NCBI RefSeq assembly: GCF_000238775.2
Contig: NZ_AFEJ02000002.1
Coordinates: 1,721,501-1,785,500 of the forward strand
Direction: 5' to 3'
Source of the DNA: Acaryochloris sp. CCMEE 5410
Lineage (GTDB): Bacteria; Cyanobacteriota; Cyanobacteriia; Thermosynechococcales; Thermosynechococcaceae
DNA length: 64,000 nt
Both the position numbers and the translations under genes were made by a program. Under the pieces are notes generated by a model, which was not told where the DNA came from, did not search any database, and worked only from the letters and a program-made list of their open reading frames with translations. This document shows positions 26,090-34,578 of the stretch, one piece after another. Numbering within the stretch: the stretch's first letter is position 1; each line of letters begins with the position of its first letter.

Positions 26090-26398
26090 CACTACATAGA
26101 ATGGCTGAACGGATCACGATTGGGAATCAATATTTTGATCTATGTCTGTGATAAATCGTCTTATGAATGGGCACGTTAGGGCTTGAGACAGTTAACGCCT
26201 GTCTATCCGGTAATTTTTTGTGAATTGACCTCATAACCAGAAACAACAGCAGCACTCAAGCCCCTGACACTTGGCTGAAATAGGGGTGTTCATCTAGTTA
26301 CCCCCTGTTCTTGTTCTGTAGGTTACAGTGAAACTGTCACAGAAATTGCCTAAATCGAGTCAATAGCGGTTCCAAAGACTGTATTCGGGATTTAGACG
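26090..26398. other. Intergenic region upstream of the photoreceptor kinase
   Basis: 309 bp with no coding capacity. I see only a short dyad (CAGTGAAACTG around 26326-26336) and no convincing promoter or terminator. Confidence 0.4.
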
Positions 26399-29300
26399 AT
26401 GGATGTATCCTCCTCAAAATTAAATGCTGACTGTTCCTACCCGGACATACCATCTAAATTGACTCAGCAAGCTCTTCTCAATCGCATTACGACTCGCATC
26501 CGTCAGTCGTTGGAACTGAATGAGATCTTGTCCGCAACAGTGGCTGAAGTCAGGGCATTCTTAGGCACCGATCGCGTCAAAGTTTATAAATTTTTCCCGG
26601 ATGGCCATGGTCTGGTGATTGCCGAATCCATTCGTGAAGACCATTTACCCTCGTTATTAGGACTGAATTTTCCGGCAGATGATATTCCCCTGCCGGCGCG
26701 TGAGCTTTACTTAAAGGCCCGGCAACGCTCTGTGGTGGATCTCTCCACCCAACAAATTGGTTTTAGCCCTCTCAATTGCACAGAAACGGGCTCAGAGTTA
26801 GAGAGTCGAGATATTCGTTTTCGGCCCATCGATCCCTGCCATGTCGAATATTTGAAAGCAATGGGGGTGCAATCCTCGGTGGTCGTCCCCATCGTGATTG
26901 AGCAGTCCAGCTTAGAGCAGATCCAGAGTGAACCAGAGGTCACCACAGGCTTAAACCAGGGACAACGCCTTTGGGGACTCCTAGTTTCCCACCATGCGCA
27001 ACCCCGTCAAGTCGAGGGATCAGAACTGGAGCTGATTCAGGCCGTAGTGAATCAGATGGCCGTGGCTATTGGTCAAGCGACTCTTCTAGATCGGGTGCGA
27101 GAGCAGGCCGCCCAAGAAGCAGGGGTAAATCGTGTGACGGCCTTGTTATATACCAAACCCACCGTTCAGCTAGAGGTTGCCTTGGCAGAGATGGTGGCGG
27201 TGATGCAGGGCACTGGCGGACGGCTATATCTCAGTCATACAACCTCTGAGCAATCCGCAGAACTTTATTGTTGTGGCGATCAACCTAGCAAATTAGACCA
27301 TGACAGGTTAATTGAAGAGAATGCCCTATGGCAAAATTACCTGAATTCAACACAGTCTGTCGACACCCCTGACACGGAAAGTCGTCCCTGGTCAGTGGAC
27401 TGGATGCGCAAAAACTATGCCCTATCGTCCCAGCCTCGTTCTTCAACCCGCAACAAGACGATATGGGCGATTGCGGATATTTACCGAGAGCCATTATTTC
27501 GAGTTTTAAGTCCCGCCTTTCAATCCACGCCCATTCGTGGTGTGATGATTCTACCCCTGTATTTTGATACGGAATTGCTGGGGTGCATTACTATTTTCCG
27601 CAATGAGGTGGAAGAAGAACTCTGTTGGGCAGGGTTCCATCATCCTGATAGCCGTCAATTGGCTCCTCGCCAGTCTTTTGAAGCTTGGAGGCAAATCAAA
27701 GCAGGGCAATCTCAGCCCTGGACAGACGCCGAAGTTCGATTAGCTGAAGCTTTGGGAGAACGGTTTTCCGCCGCAATTAACCAATACCAGCTTTACCAAC
27801 AGGTCCAGACCCTCAATACCCACTTAGAAGAGCAAATTAAAGAGCGGACCGCTGAACTACATCGTTCGACGGCGATTGCCAATCAACAGCGCGCTTTAAC
27901 CAATATCTTATCTAAGTTACAAAAAGCCCTGGATCTCGATACAATTTTCCAAACGGCTACTCAAGAAGCCCAACGCTTGTTAGATGTTGATCATGTGGCC
28001 GTTTATCAGTTTGACGAAGACTGGGGCGGTTCATTTATTCATAATTTTCGGGCTGTTAAACCTGAATGGCAAGAGGTAGTCTATTCCACCCGTGAAGTCT
28101 GGAATGACTCTCATCTACAAGAGACGAAGGGAGGACGATACCGTCAACATCACGTATCCGTTGTCGATGACGTCTCCAAAGCTGGACTTTCCCCCTGTCA
28201 TTTGGACACCTATCACTACTACCAGATTAAGGCCTTTTTAATTGCCCCTGTTTTTGTCGGTAGCCGCTTGTGGGGACTGATTGGGGCCTATCAGCACTCC
28301 AATCCATATGCGTGGAAACCATTGGAGGTTGATTTTATTACCCAGCTGGCAACGCACTTGGGGGTTGCCGTCCAACAAGCGGGCGCCACGGAAAAGGTCC
28401 AGAATCAGGCGCAACAGCTCGCCATTATTGCGGAACAGCAGCATACTCTCACGAATGTGATCTCCAAAATTCGAGAGTCCTTGGATTTGGAAACCATTTT
28501 CAAGACCACGACCCGTGAGGTCCGTAGGCTCCTGCAAGTGGAGCGGGTAGTGGTTTTTCAGTTTTTACCGGATGTCCAATATAGCCAAGGAGAGGTGATT
28601 GCCGAAGATGTTCATCCCGATTACCGATCTATCTTGGGGTATGACGTCAAAGGCGACTGTTTCCAAGACCGCTACACAGCTAGTCCTGGTGCTCACCAAG
28701 TTTTTGCAATTGATGATCTCAACACCTGTAATTTACATCCCTGTTATGTAGAGATGATGCAAGGATTGCAAGTTCAGGCCCATTTAGTCGTACCCCTTTT
28801 TCGGAGCAATATCCTGTGGGGGCTATTGGCGATTCATCAATGCTCAGCTCCCCGGCAATGGCAAGTCAAAGAGCGGGAATTCGCGATTCAAATTAGTACC
28901 CAACTAGGTGTCGCACTTCAGCAATCCGAGTTCCTTAACCAAGCCCAACAATCCAAGGAGGCGGCTGACGCAGCGAGCCAAGCCAAAAGTGACTTTTTAG
29001 CACATATGAGTCACGAATTGCGAACCCCCCTGAATGCAATCTTGGGGTATGTGGAGATCATGCAGCGAGATCCCCAATTAGGGGAGACTCAAACTGAACA
29101 GCTTGGCATTATTGGCCGGAGTGGAGAACATTTGTTGTCCTTGATCAACGATGTCTTAGAAATGTCCCGGATTGAAGCGGGGCAGTTGGCGCTTACACCA
29201 GTCAGCTTTGATCTATATCGGTTATTAGATTCTCTCCAAGATATGCTGGAGGCCAAAGCTGAATTACAAGGATTGCAGCTCTATTTTGAGCGTTCGGCAA

Positions 29301-30943
29301 CCGTCCCCCAGTTTGTGTTTGCCGATGAAGGGAAACTCCGCCAGGTCCTGATCAATTTACTTGGGAACGGTCTTAACTATACGGAGAAAGGCCAGGTCTT
29401 GCTCCAGGTGGATACCCCAGAACAGAGCGGTCAACCCGAGAGGGCCTGTCAACTGACTTTTGCGGTCATGGATACAGGTCCTGGCATCAAGGTCTCTGAT
29501 GTGGAGCAACTCTTTGAAGCCTTTACTCAGACGGATTCAGGCTATCGTGCTCAAGAAGGGACGGGACTCGGCTTGCCGATTAGCCGCCGCTTTGTGCAAC
29601 TGATGGGGGGCGATATCGAGGTTGATAGTACCGTAGGGCAGGGCTCCACCTTCCGGTTCACGATTCCCGTCACTCTCGCCGATGCGGCAGACGTTAAGAC
29701 CGTGAAGTCCACACGACAGGTGGTGTCTTTAGCTCCAGGGCAACCCACCTATCGACTCCTGCTGGTGGAAGATAAATGGGCCAACCGACAGCTGATGCAG
29801 CAATGGTTGGCTCCTTTTGGATTTGATATTCGAGAAGCGGTGAACGGGGAAGAGGCCCTGGCGATTTGGCAGGAATGGGCTCCCCATTTAATCTGGATGG
29901 ATATGCGCATGCCAGTGATGGATGGTTACAAAGCCACTCGAAAAATCAAAGCCCAATGTGGAGACAATCCACCTGTGATTATTGCCCTAACGGCGAATGC
30001 GTTTGAAGAAGATCGACTCTATGCCCTCTCGGTCGGGTGTGACGATTTTGTCCGTAAGCCGTGCCAAGAAAGTACCATCCTAGACAAGCTAGCAGAACAT
30101 CTCGGGGTCCAATATATTTACTCGGAGCCTGAGCCGTCTGAGTCAGACTCGTTGGAGGAGATGGCGTCTATCCAGCCTGAAGATCTCAGAATATTAGTGG
30201 CGGATGACAATACGCTCAATCAGCAATTAATGGTGCAACGGTTGGTGCATCTGGGTTATTCGGCTGATGTCGTCAGTGATGGTCAGCAAGTGGTGGCGGC
30301 TTGCCAAACCCATACGTATGACCTCATTCTCTTAGATGTACAAATGCCCAAGATGAATGGCTTAGAGGTAGTTCAAACCCTGCGGCAACAAGAGTTTTGT
30401 CCTTATGTTATTGGGGTGTCGGGACGAACCTTACCCGAAGAGAAACAAGAATGTTTGGATGCAGGGATGCAGGACTATCTGTGCAAGCCTGTGTCTCTTG
30501 AGGACCTCAAAATCGCCCTTAGCCAATATCATCCCCCTTCAGACCTTGCCCTGCCCCAGGCGATGAAACCCGCTCTATTAGATGAAGCAGCTATTCAAGC
30601 GCTGATAGAAATTGGTGGAGATGATGGTGGTAGCTTTCTCGTTTCTGTGATTGATAACTTCCTCCGGGATGCGGAGCCGATGTTGGCGGGATTGAAGGAT
30701 GCGATCGCAACAACAAACTACGTCCAAATCAATGAAATTGCCCATTCTCTAAAATCCATGAGCGCTTCGATGGGAGCAACTCAACTGGCGCATCAACTGA
30801 AAGAATTAGAGCATATGAGCAAGCTCGAAAATCTGGCGATCTCTTCCACCTGGATGAATAAGCTGGAACAAGAGTTTGAAGCGGTCAGATTGGCCCTGAC
30901 CATGGAAAAGCAAAACTACCAGACTTCAGCTGTCTCCAGTTAA
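26399..30943 (+). CDS. Hybrid histidine kinase with phytochrome and cyanobacteriochrome-like modules
   Basis: 1514 residues. Residues 25-230 are a phytochrome GAF: FPADDIPLPARELY (PASDIP motif, 91-104) and CHVEYLKAMGV with candidate bilin Cys147 and His148. Residues 240-465 look like a PHY domain with LAPRQSFEAW, the PRxSF tongue motif (423-427). No PAS domain precedes, so this is the knotless (Cph2-like) type. Residues 495-660 are a cyanobacteriochrome GAF of the red/green kind: Trp568 in EVWNDSHLQETKGGRY and Cys600-His601. Residues 680-845 are another, with CF at 754-755 and Cys782-Tyr783. HisKA (His872, SHELRTP), HATPase (to about 1090), REC (Asp1168), REC (Asp1313) and HPt (His1449) follow. 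This is a complete phosphorelay in one chain, probably light-driven. Bilin attachment is inferred from residues only. Confidence 0.9.
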   Translation: MDVSSSKLNADCSYPDIPSKLTQQALLNRITTRIRQSLELNEILSATVAEVRAFLGTDRVKVYKFFPDGHGLVIAESIREDHLPSLLGLNFPADDIPLPARELYLKARQRSVVDLSTQQIGFSPLNCTETGSELESRDIRFRPIDPCHVEYLKAMGVQSSVVVPIVIEQSSLEQIQSEPEVTTGLNQGQRLWGLLVSHHAQPRQVEGSELELIQAVVNQMAVAIGQATLLDRVREQAAQEAGVNRVTALLYTKPTVQLEVALAEMVAVMQGTGGRLYLSHTTSEQSAELYCCGDQPSKLDHDRLIEENALWQNYLNSTQSVDTPDTESRPWSVDWMRKNYALSSQPRSSTRNKTIWAIADIYREPLFRVLSPAFQSTPIRGVMILPLYFDTELLGCITIFRNEVEEELCWAGFHHPDSRQLAPRQSFEAWRQIKAGQSQPWTDAEVRLAEALGERFSAAINQYQLYQQVQTLNTHLEEQIKERTAELHRSTAIANQQRALTNILSKLQKALDLDTIFQTATQEAQRLLDVDHVAVYQFDEDWGGSFIHNFRAVKPEWQEVVYSTREVWNDSHLQETKGGRYRQHHVSVVDDVSKAGLSPCHLDTYHYYQIKAFLIAPVFVGSRLWGLIGAYQHSNPYAWKPLEVDFITQLATHLGVAVQQAGATEKVQNQAQQLAIIAEQQHTLTNVISKIRESLDLETIFKTTTREVRRLLQVERVVVFQFLPDVQYSQGEVIAEDVHPDYRSILGYDVKGDCFQDRYTASPGAHQVFAIDDLNTCNLHPCYVEMMQGLQVQAHLVVPLFRSNILWGLLAIHQCSAPRQWQVKEREFAIQISTQLGVALQQSEFLNQAQQSKEAADAASQAKSDFLAHMSHELRTPLNAILGYVEIMQRDPQLGETQTEQLGIIGRSGEHLLSLINDVLEMSRIEAGQLALTPVSFDLYRLLDSLQDMLEAKAELQGLQLYFERSATVPQFVFADEGKLRQVLINLLGNGLNYTEKGQVLLQVDTPEQSGQPERACQLTFAVMDTGPGIKVSDVEQLFEAFTQTDSGYRAQEGTGLGLPISRRFVQLMGGDIEVDSTVGQGSTFRFTIPVTLADAADVKTVKSTRQVVSLAPGQPTYRLLLVEDKWANRQLMQQWLAPFGFDIREAVNGEEALAIWQEWAPHLIWMDMRMPVMDGYKATRKIKAQCGDNPPVIIALTANAFEEDRLYALSVGCDDFVRKPCQESTILDKLAEHLGVQYIYSEPEPSESDSLEEMASIQPEDLRILVADDNTLNQQLMVQRLVHLGYSADVVSDGQQVVAACQTHTYDLILLDVQMPKMNGLEVVQTLRQQEFCPYVIGVSGRTLPEEKQECLDAGMQDYLCKPVSLEDLKIALSQYHPPSDLALPQAMKPALLDEAAIQALIEIGGDDGGSFLVSVIDNFLRDAEPMLAGLKDAIATTNYVQINEIAHSLKSMSASMGATQLAHQLKELEHMSKLENLAISSTWMNKLEQEFEAVRLALTMEKQNYQTSAVSS

Positions 30944-30994
30944 GCCCCTGCGGTTTGCCGTTGTCTTTGAATCGTCAAGGGTGGGTATTGATGC

Positions 30995-31618
30995 CTATAC
31001 CTGAGGCGAATCAGGGCTGATGAATAAACCATCATGTAGCAACTGTGCGATCGCATCCAGATGCACCTCTATAGCGCCAGGCGTCTGCGTCACGTAAGGC
31101 ATTTGTTCGTCCATCAGTAATACCGCTAGTCCATGTATAGAGGCCCAAATCAGGCGAACCGCCTGCCCTACGTCATTTTCTTTCAGAGTCTGACGTGCTT
31201 GAGCAATCTGGACGATTTGATATAGAGGACCTGCCGCTTGCTTGGAAATAGCGTGGAGATCGGGGTCAGTCACCCGTTCTTTCAAGCTAAACATCATCCG
31301 GGCAAGCTCCGTATACTCTAGCGAGAATTCTAGATAGGCCTTAGCCAATCCTCTGATGCTAGTTAGGGTCTCCTCTTGCTCAGACTGAGTGGTGGCTTGT
31401 AATCGCTGAACCAGTCGTTCAAATCCCCAATGGACCAAGCTAAAACTTAAGGCTTGTTTACTCGCAAAGTGGCGATAAACGGCAGGTTGGCTAACCCCGC
31501 ATTGGCGAGCTAGCTTGCTCAAATTTAAGGCTGACGCCCCCTCGGATTGAATTTGTGCAAGGGCGGCCTCAATCAATGCTTCTCTTAAATGGCCGTGATG
31601 ATACGGTTCACTGCTCAC
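30995..31618 (-). CDS. TetR/AcrR family transcriptional regulator
   Basis: 207 residues. The N-terminal helix-turn-helix (REALIEAALAQIQSEGASAL ... LARQCGVSQPAVYRHFASKQ) is canonical, followed by a TetR_C_13-like ligand domain ending in GLAVLLMDEQMPYV. It is transcribed divergently from a small membrane protein of the DUF4345 kind. Two matching dyads in the 116-bp gap are likely operators. TetR repressors usually control the neighbouring divergent gene and themselves. The ligand is unknown. Confidence 0.93.
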   Translation of the reverse strand: MSSEPYHHGHLREALIEAALAQIQSEGASALNLSKLARQCGVSQPAVYRHFASKQALSFSLVHWGFERLVQRLQATTQSEQEETLTSIRGLAKAYLEFSLEYTELARMMFSLKERVTDPDLHAISKQAAGPLYQIVQIAQARQTLKENDVGQAVRLIWASIHGLAVLLMDEQMPYVTQTPGAIEVHLDAIAQLLHDGLFISPDSPQV

Positions 31619-31648
31619 TAGTTACGGTCGTTGGTTTCTAGCACCAGT

Positions 31649-31690
31649 GTACTGCGTTATACTGCATAACATTGTTATAGACTATAACAT
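31649..31690 (+). promoter_or_regulatory. Divergent promoter with paired dyads and NtcA-like spacing
   Basis: Two 15-bp dyads share GTTAT-N5-ATAAC: 31656-31670 (GTTATACTGCATAAC) and 31674-31688 (GTTATAGACTATAAC), 18 bp apart. They are good candidates for operators of the adjacent TetR. Overlapping them, GTACTGCGTTATAC at 31649-31662 fits the NtcA box GTA-N8-TAC and is followed after exactly 22 bases by TAACAT (31685-31690), a TAN3T -10. The dyads would cover the -10 and the activator site. All assignments are by pattern only. Confidence 0.55.
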
Positions 31691-31734
31691 TGATATTGAG
31701 TCCACTCTAATCACTGCACTATTCGGAGGCTTGG

Positions 31735-32124
31735 ATGAAACGCGGATTACAAATCATTATAGGGATGTTAAGCTTAATTCCTTTTATGGTGGCGATACTT
31801 GGCCAGACGTCTGGTTTAGGGAGATGGCTACCAGCAGAAGCGATTACGCCAGAGTTCGATAGCCACTATCGCTATATCACCGGTTTTTATATTTCTCTAG
31901 GGGTAATCGCTTGGTGGATTATTCCCAATATCGAAAAACACAAAACGGCATTGCGGATTGTGGCGGGTGCAATTTTCGCGGGTGGCGTGGGGCATGTCAT
32001 TTCCTTCTGGCAAGTCGGAGCACCGGGTCCACTAACGTTGGTCTTTACAGGTATCGAGTTATGTTTTCCCTTGCTGCTGATCTGGCAGGCTAAACTTCCT
32101 CGCCGCCAGTCTAAAACAGGATAA
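31735..32124 (+). CDS. DUF4345-like small membrane protein
   Basis: 129 residues with four hydrophobic segments (about 4-24, 42-62, 71-91 and 95-115). The motif FDSHYRYITGFYISLGVIAW resembles the DUF4345 family. The role is unknown. The gene is divergent from a TetR gene and probably under its control. Start ATG follows GGAGG at 31726-31730 with short spacing. Confidence 0.8.
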   Translation: MKRGLQIIIGMLSLIPFMVAILGQTSGLGRWLPAEAITPEFDSHYRYITGFYISLGVIAWWIIPNIEKHKTALRIVAGAIFAGGVGHVISFWQVGAPGPLTLVFTGIELCFPLLLIWQAKLPRRQSKTG

Positions 32125-32132
32125 CTAAGAAC

Positions 32133-32699
32133 TTAAGCCGCCTTGAGTAACGTTCTGGCCTGGGTTTCTGTTTGAATAGCGGCGAGGGTACGCTTCAAAG
32201 TCTCGCGAAACAAGAGATGGAAGCTGCCCTCCAGAAAACCTAGATCTGCATCCGCAGAAACGACCTGTTTGACCAATACCTGGGATGTAGCGAGCGGTAA
32301 AACTTGCCAATAGCCCTGTAAATGATTGAGATCGCCTTTCAGCAGGTGAAAGCTCAATTTGCCAGGGGCTATCACGCTATTTTCTGTGCGGACTTTTGAT
32401 TGAACCTGAGCAAATAGAATCTGAGAAACATTCGTTTGCTCCACCACGGTTCGCTGTGCCGATGCCTCCAGCACTTGGGTCGCCATAACATTAGGGAGAA
32501 ACTGGGCTAAATGCTCAAAATCCGTCAGCACTTGCCAAGCGGTTTCAGGCTCACTCTCAATGACAACTTGGGCCATATACTGACCCGCTTGACCCGAGAC
32601 AATGGCTTCTCCACGCCGTAATGCTTGCCGTTGTAAATCAGACAGCCCTGTCGTCAGAGCATCCAAGGGCTGGCGCGGGGGAAAAGAGGTTTGCATCAT
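32133..32699 (-). CDS. SRPBCC (START-like) cyclase/dehydrase family protein
   Basis: 188 residues. From about residue 35 the sequence follows the polyketide cyclase/coenzyme Q-binding COQ10-like pattern: MAQVVIESEPETAWQVLTDF, EHLAQFLPNVMATQVLEAS, and later GYWQVLPLATSQVLVKQVV. Such folds form a hydrophobic cavity for lipids or isoprenoids. The ligand is unknown. It is convergent with the DUF4345 gene and ends 8 bp from it. Confidence 0.82.
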   Translation of the reverse strand: MMQTSFPPRQPLDALTTGLSDLQRQALRRGEAIVSGQAGQYMAQVVIESEPETAWQVLTDFEHLAQFLPNVMATQVLEASAQRTVVEQTNVSQILFAQVQSKVRTENSVIAPGKLSFHLLKGDLNHLQGYWQVLPLATSQVLVKQVVSADADLGFLEGSFHLLFRETLKRTLAAIQTETQARTLLKAA

Positions 32700-32894
32700 T
32701 CAGCGAGTGAAACTATCAGCGAGGCTTGGACAAAGTATTCTTTACAAATCATAAAGAAAGTTTGTCTTTGTTGCATACATAAAGCCCACCGCCCATAGGC
32801 CCATCTGCCAGCAGAGCTGACAGGGCAGGAAACAGTGCATACCGATAGATAAACCCTAGCGGCCCCTGAAAGTTGAAGCACTAAAGCCACCTGA

Positions 32895-33494
32895 TCAAGT
32901 AAGCACAGCTTCCGGGTGTTCAATCTGAGTGCCTAAAACCTGTAAAAATGCAGACAGCCACTTCGGATGAGCAGGCCATGCCGGGGCGGTAACCAAATTG
33001 CCATCCGTCAAAGCATCATCCACGGCCAGATCCACATATTCCCCGCCCGCAGCAGTGACTTCTGGACTACAGGCTGGATAAGCCGAACAGCGCTTCCCCA
33101 CCAAAACACCCGCAGCAGATAGCAGTTGTGCGCCATGACAAATCGCCGCTAACGGTTTGTTGGCTTGGGCAAAGTGCTGCACAATTTTGATCACATCTGG
33201 ATTGAGGCGCAAATACTCTGGGGCTCGACCACCCGGAATCACCAAAGCATCGTAATCGGCAGCAGAGACCTCCGCAAAGGTGGCATTCAGGGTAAAGTTA
33301 TGGCCTGGTTTTTCACTATAGGTCTGGTCGCCTTCAAAGTCGTGAATCGCCGTTCTGACAGACTCGCCAGATTTCTTGTTAGGGCAAACCGCATGTACGG
33401 TATGTCCGACCATTAATAATGCCTGGAAAGGAACCATGACTTCATAATCTTCGACAAAATCACCAACAAGCATCAAGATGTTTTTGCTAGCCAT
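32895..33494 (-). CDS. DJ-1/PfpI family protein
   Basis: 199 residues of the class I glutamine-amidotransferase-like fold. The nucleophilic elbow is [14 protein letters not shown] (Cys119, His120), the N-terminal Glu is in [13 protein letters not shown], and [13 protein letters not shown] precedes the elbow. Homologues act as glyoxalase III/deglycase, protease or unknown hydrolases. The activity cannot be chosen from sequence. The C-terminus [19 protein letters not shown] is typical. Length is normal. Confidence 0.9.
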   Translation of the reverse strand: MASKNILMLVGDFVEDYEVMVPFQALLMVGHTVHAVCPNKKSGESVRTAIHDFEGDQTYSEKPGHNFTLNATFAEVSAADYDALVIPGGRAPEYLRLNPDVIKIVQHFAQANKPLAAICHGAQLLSAAGVLVGKRCSAYPACSPEVTAAGGEYVDLAVDDALTDGNLVTAPAWPAHPKWLSAFLQVLGTQIEHPEAVLT

Positions 33495-33621
33495 CGCGAT
33501 GGGTCCCCATGTAAAAGAATTTGTTCTAAGCTCTAGGCTTCTCCTTTGAGAATATCAGCCAAGTTCCCAGAATCATCACCACTACTGTCCCCGTAAGTCG
33601 TCCCGTTTCATAGAGCGAAAC

Positions 33622-34359
33622 TTAAAGCACCATCTCATTCTCTGCGGGGGGGGCGATGGGGATATCCGCATTAGACGATGGTTGATGGGTTGCGTCCAAA
33701 AAGCGTTCATTGATGAGTTGCTGAAACGTGGCGACGGTAGATTGCCAAAGCTGAATTCGTTCTTTGACGTTCTGGACCCGTTTAATCCCCACCTCTCCAC
33801 GAACGGGATAATTGAAATTCCCAGAAAAAACCACAGCGGAAACGGATTTTCCGTCTTGTCCTTTGAGTTTGGCTTCATTAATGGCCAGATTGAGCTGTCC
33901 TTGCTCCAGCACATAACTGAGCTGAATCGCAGCTTGGGCAGGCGCTTGACCAAAGTCTTGCCAAGCGCCTTGGGCAAATAATTTGTGGAATAGAAACTCA
34001 TGGGCTCCCCGATCGTTTTCAAAGAAAGGGACGAGGCCCCGAGGATTAACCCCCACTGCTAAATAGTCTGCACTGGGGAGAGTCTCCACAAACTTAACAG
34101 CCATTGCCTGGATTAGAAATTGCGGCTGATCTTTAGAGGAAATAGCCTGGGCAAAGGCCACTCGATTGGGTTGAGAGGTAACGCGCACACCGTTGTCATA
34201 GGAGATTCGTGCCCCCCCATTGGTGATGACGGGCTGCTGATCGTACTGCCAATCCGACGGCACAATATCGCTGTATTGGAGGAATTCAGGATTGAGAATG
34301 GACGGGCTCAGATCCTTGGCCGCAATGATAATGCTAATTTCTTGAAGCGAAATACTCAT
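33622..34359 (-). CDS. Conserved hypothetical protein
   Basis: 245 residues starting MSISLQEISIIIAAKDLSPS. It is mostly beta-rich and soluble, with no signal peptide or membrane segment (GARISYDNGVRVTSQPNRVA, LSYVLEQGQLNLAINEAKL, VVFSGNFNYPVRGEVGIKRV). It resembles cyanobacterial hypothetical proteins I have no function for. The C-terminal 25 residues are Pro-rich and probably disordered. Confidence 0.7.
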   Translation of the reverse strand: MSISLQEISIIIAAKDLSPSILNPEFLQYSDIVPSDWQYDQQPVITNGGARISYDNGVRVTSQPNRVAFAQAISSKDQPQFLIQAMAVKFVETLPSADYLAVGVNPRGLVPFFENDRGAHEFLFHKLFAQGAWQDFGQAPAQAAIQLSYVLEQGQLNLAINEAKLKGQDGKSVSAVVFSGNFNYPVRGEVGIKRVQNVKERIQLWQSTVATFQQLINERFLDATHQPSSNADIPIAPPAENEMVL

Positions 34360-34491
34360 ACTGTGGTCACCCTCACAAATCGAAAAAATGTATATGGCCT
34401 ATCGTCATCACTCTAGGCAATCACCCCATAAACCACCGTCAAAAAATAAAACGGTCAATATTGGACTGAATTGTTTAATAAGTACTGTAAA

Positions 34492-34562
34492 GCCGTTCCT
34501 TGTTCCATCCGCATGATACACCTAACAAATGCGGGGTCATTCTGGTAAATACAAGGAACGGC
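34492..34562 (-). terminator. Large nested hairpin after the giant RTX gene
   Basis: A perfect 12-bp inverted repeat GCCGTTCCTTGT (34492-34503) / ACAAGGAACGGC (34551-34562) encloses a second one, CCGCAT (34509-34514) / ATGCGG (34529-34534). On the minus strand it is followed by TTTAC. It begins 17 bp past the stop of the giant gene, so it is probably its terminator or a 3' stabiliser. Confidence 0.6.
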
Positions 34563-34578
34563 AGGAACAGGCTAGGGT

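Noticed and set aside
26639-27100. Reading the first sensor domain as an ordinary GAF
   Set aside because: PADDIP, CHxxYLxxMGV and the following PRQSF are phytochrome signatures.
32696-32923. 75-codon minus-strand frame between the SRPBCC and PfpI genes
   Set aside because: Cys/Ser-rich, unlike a real protein; overlaps the end of the PfpI gene in another frame.
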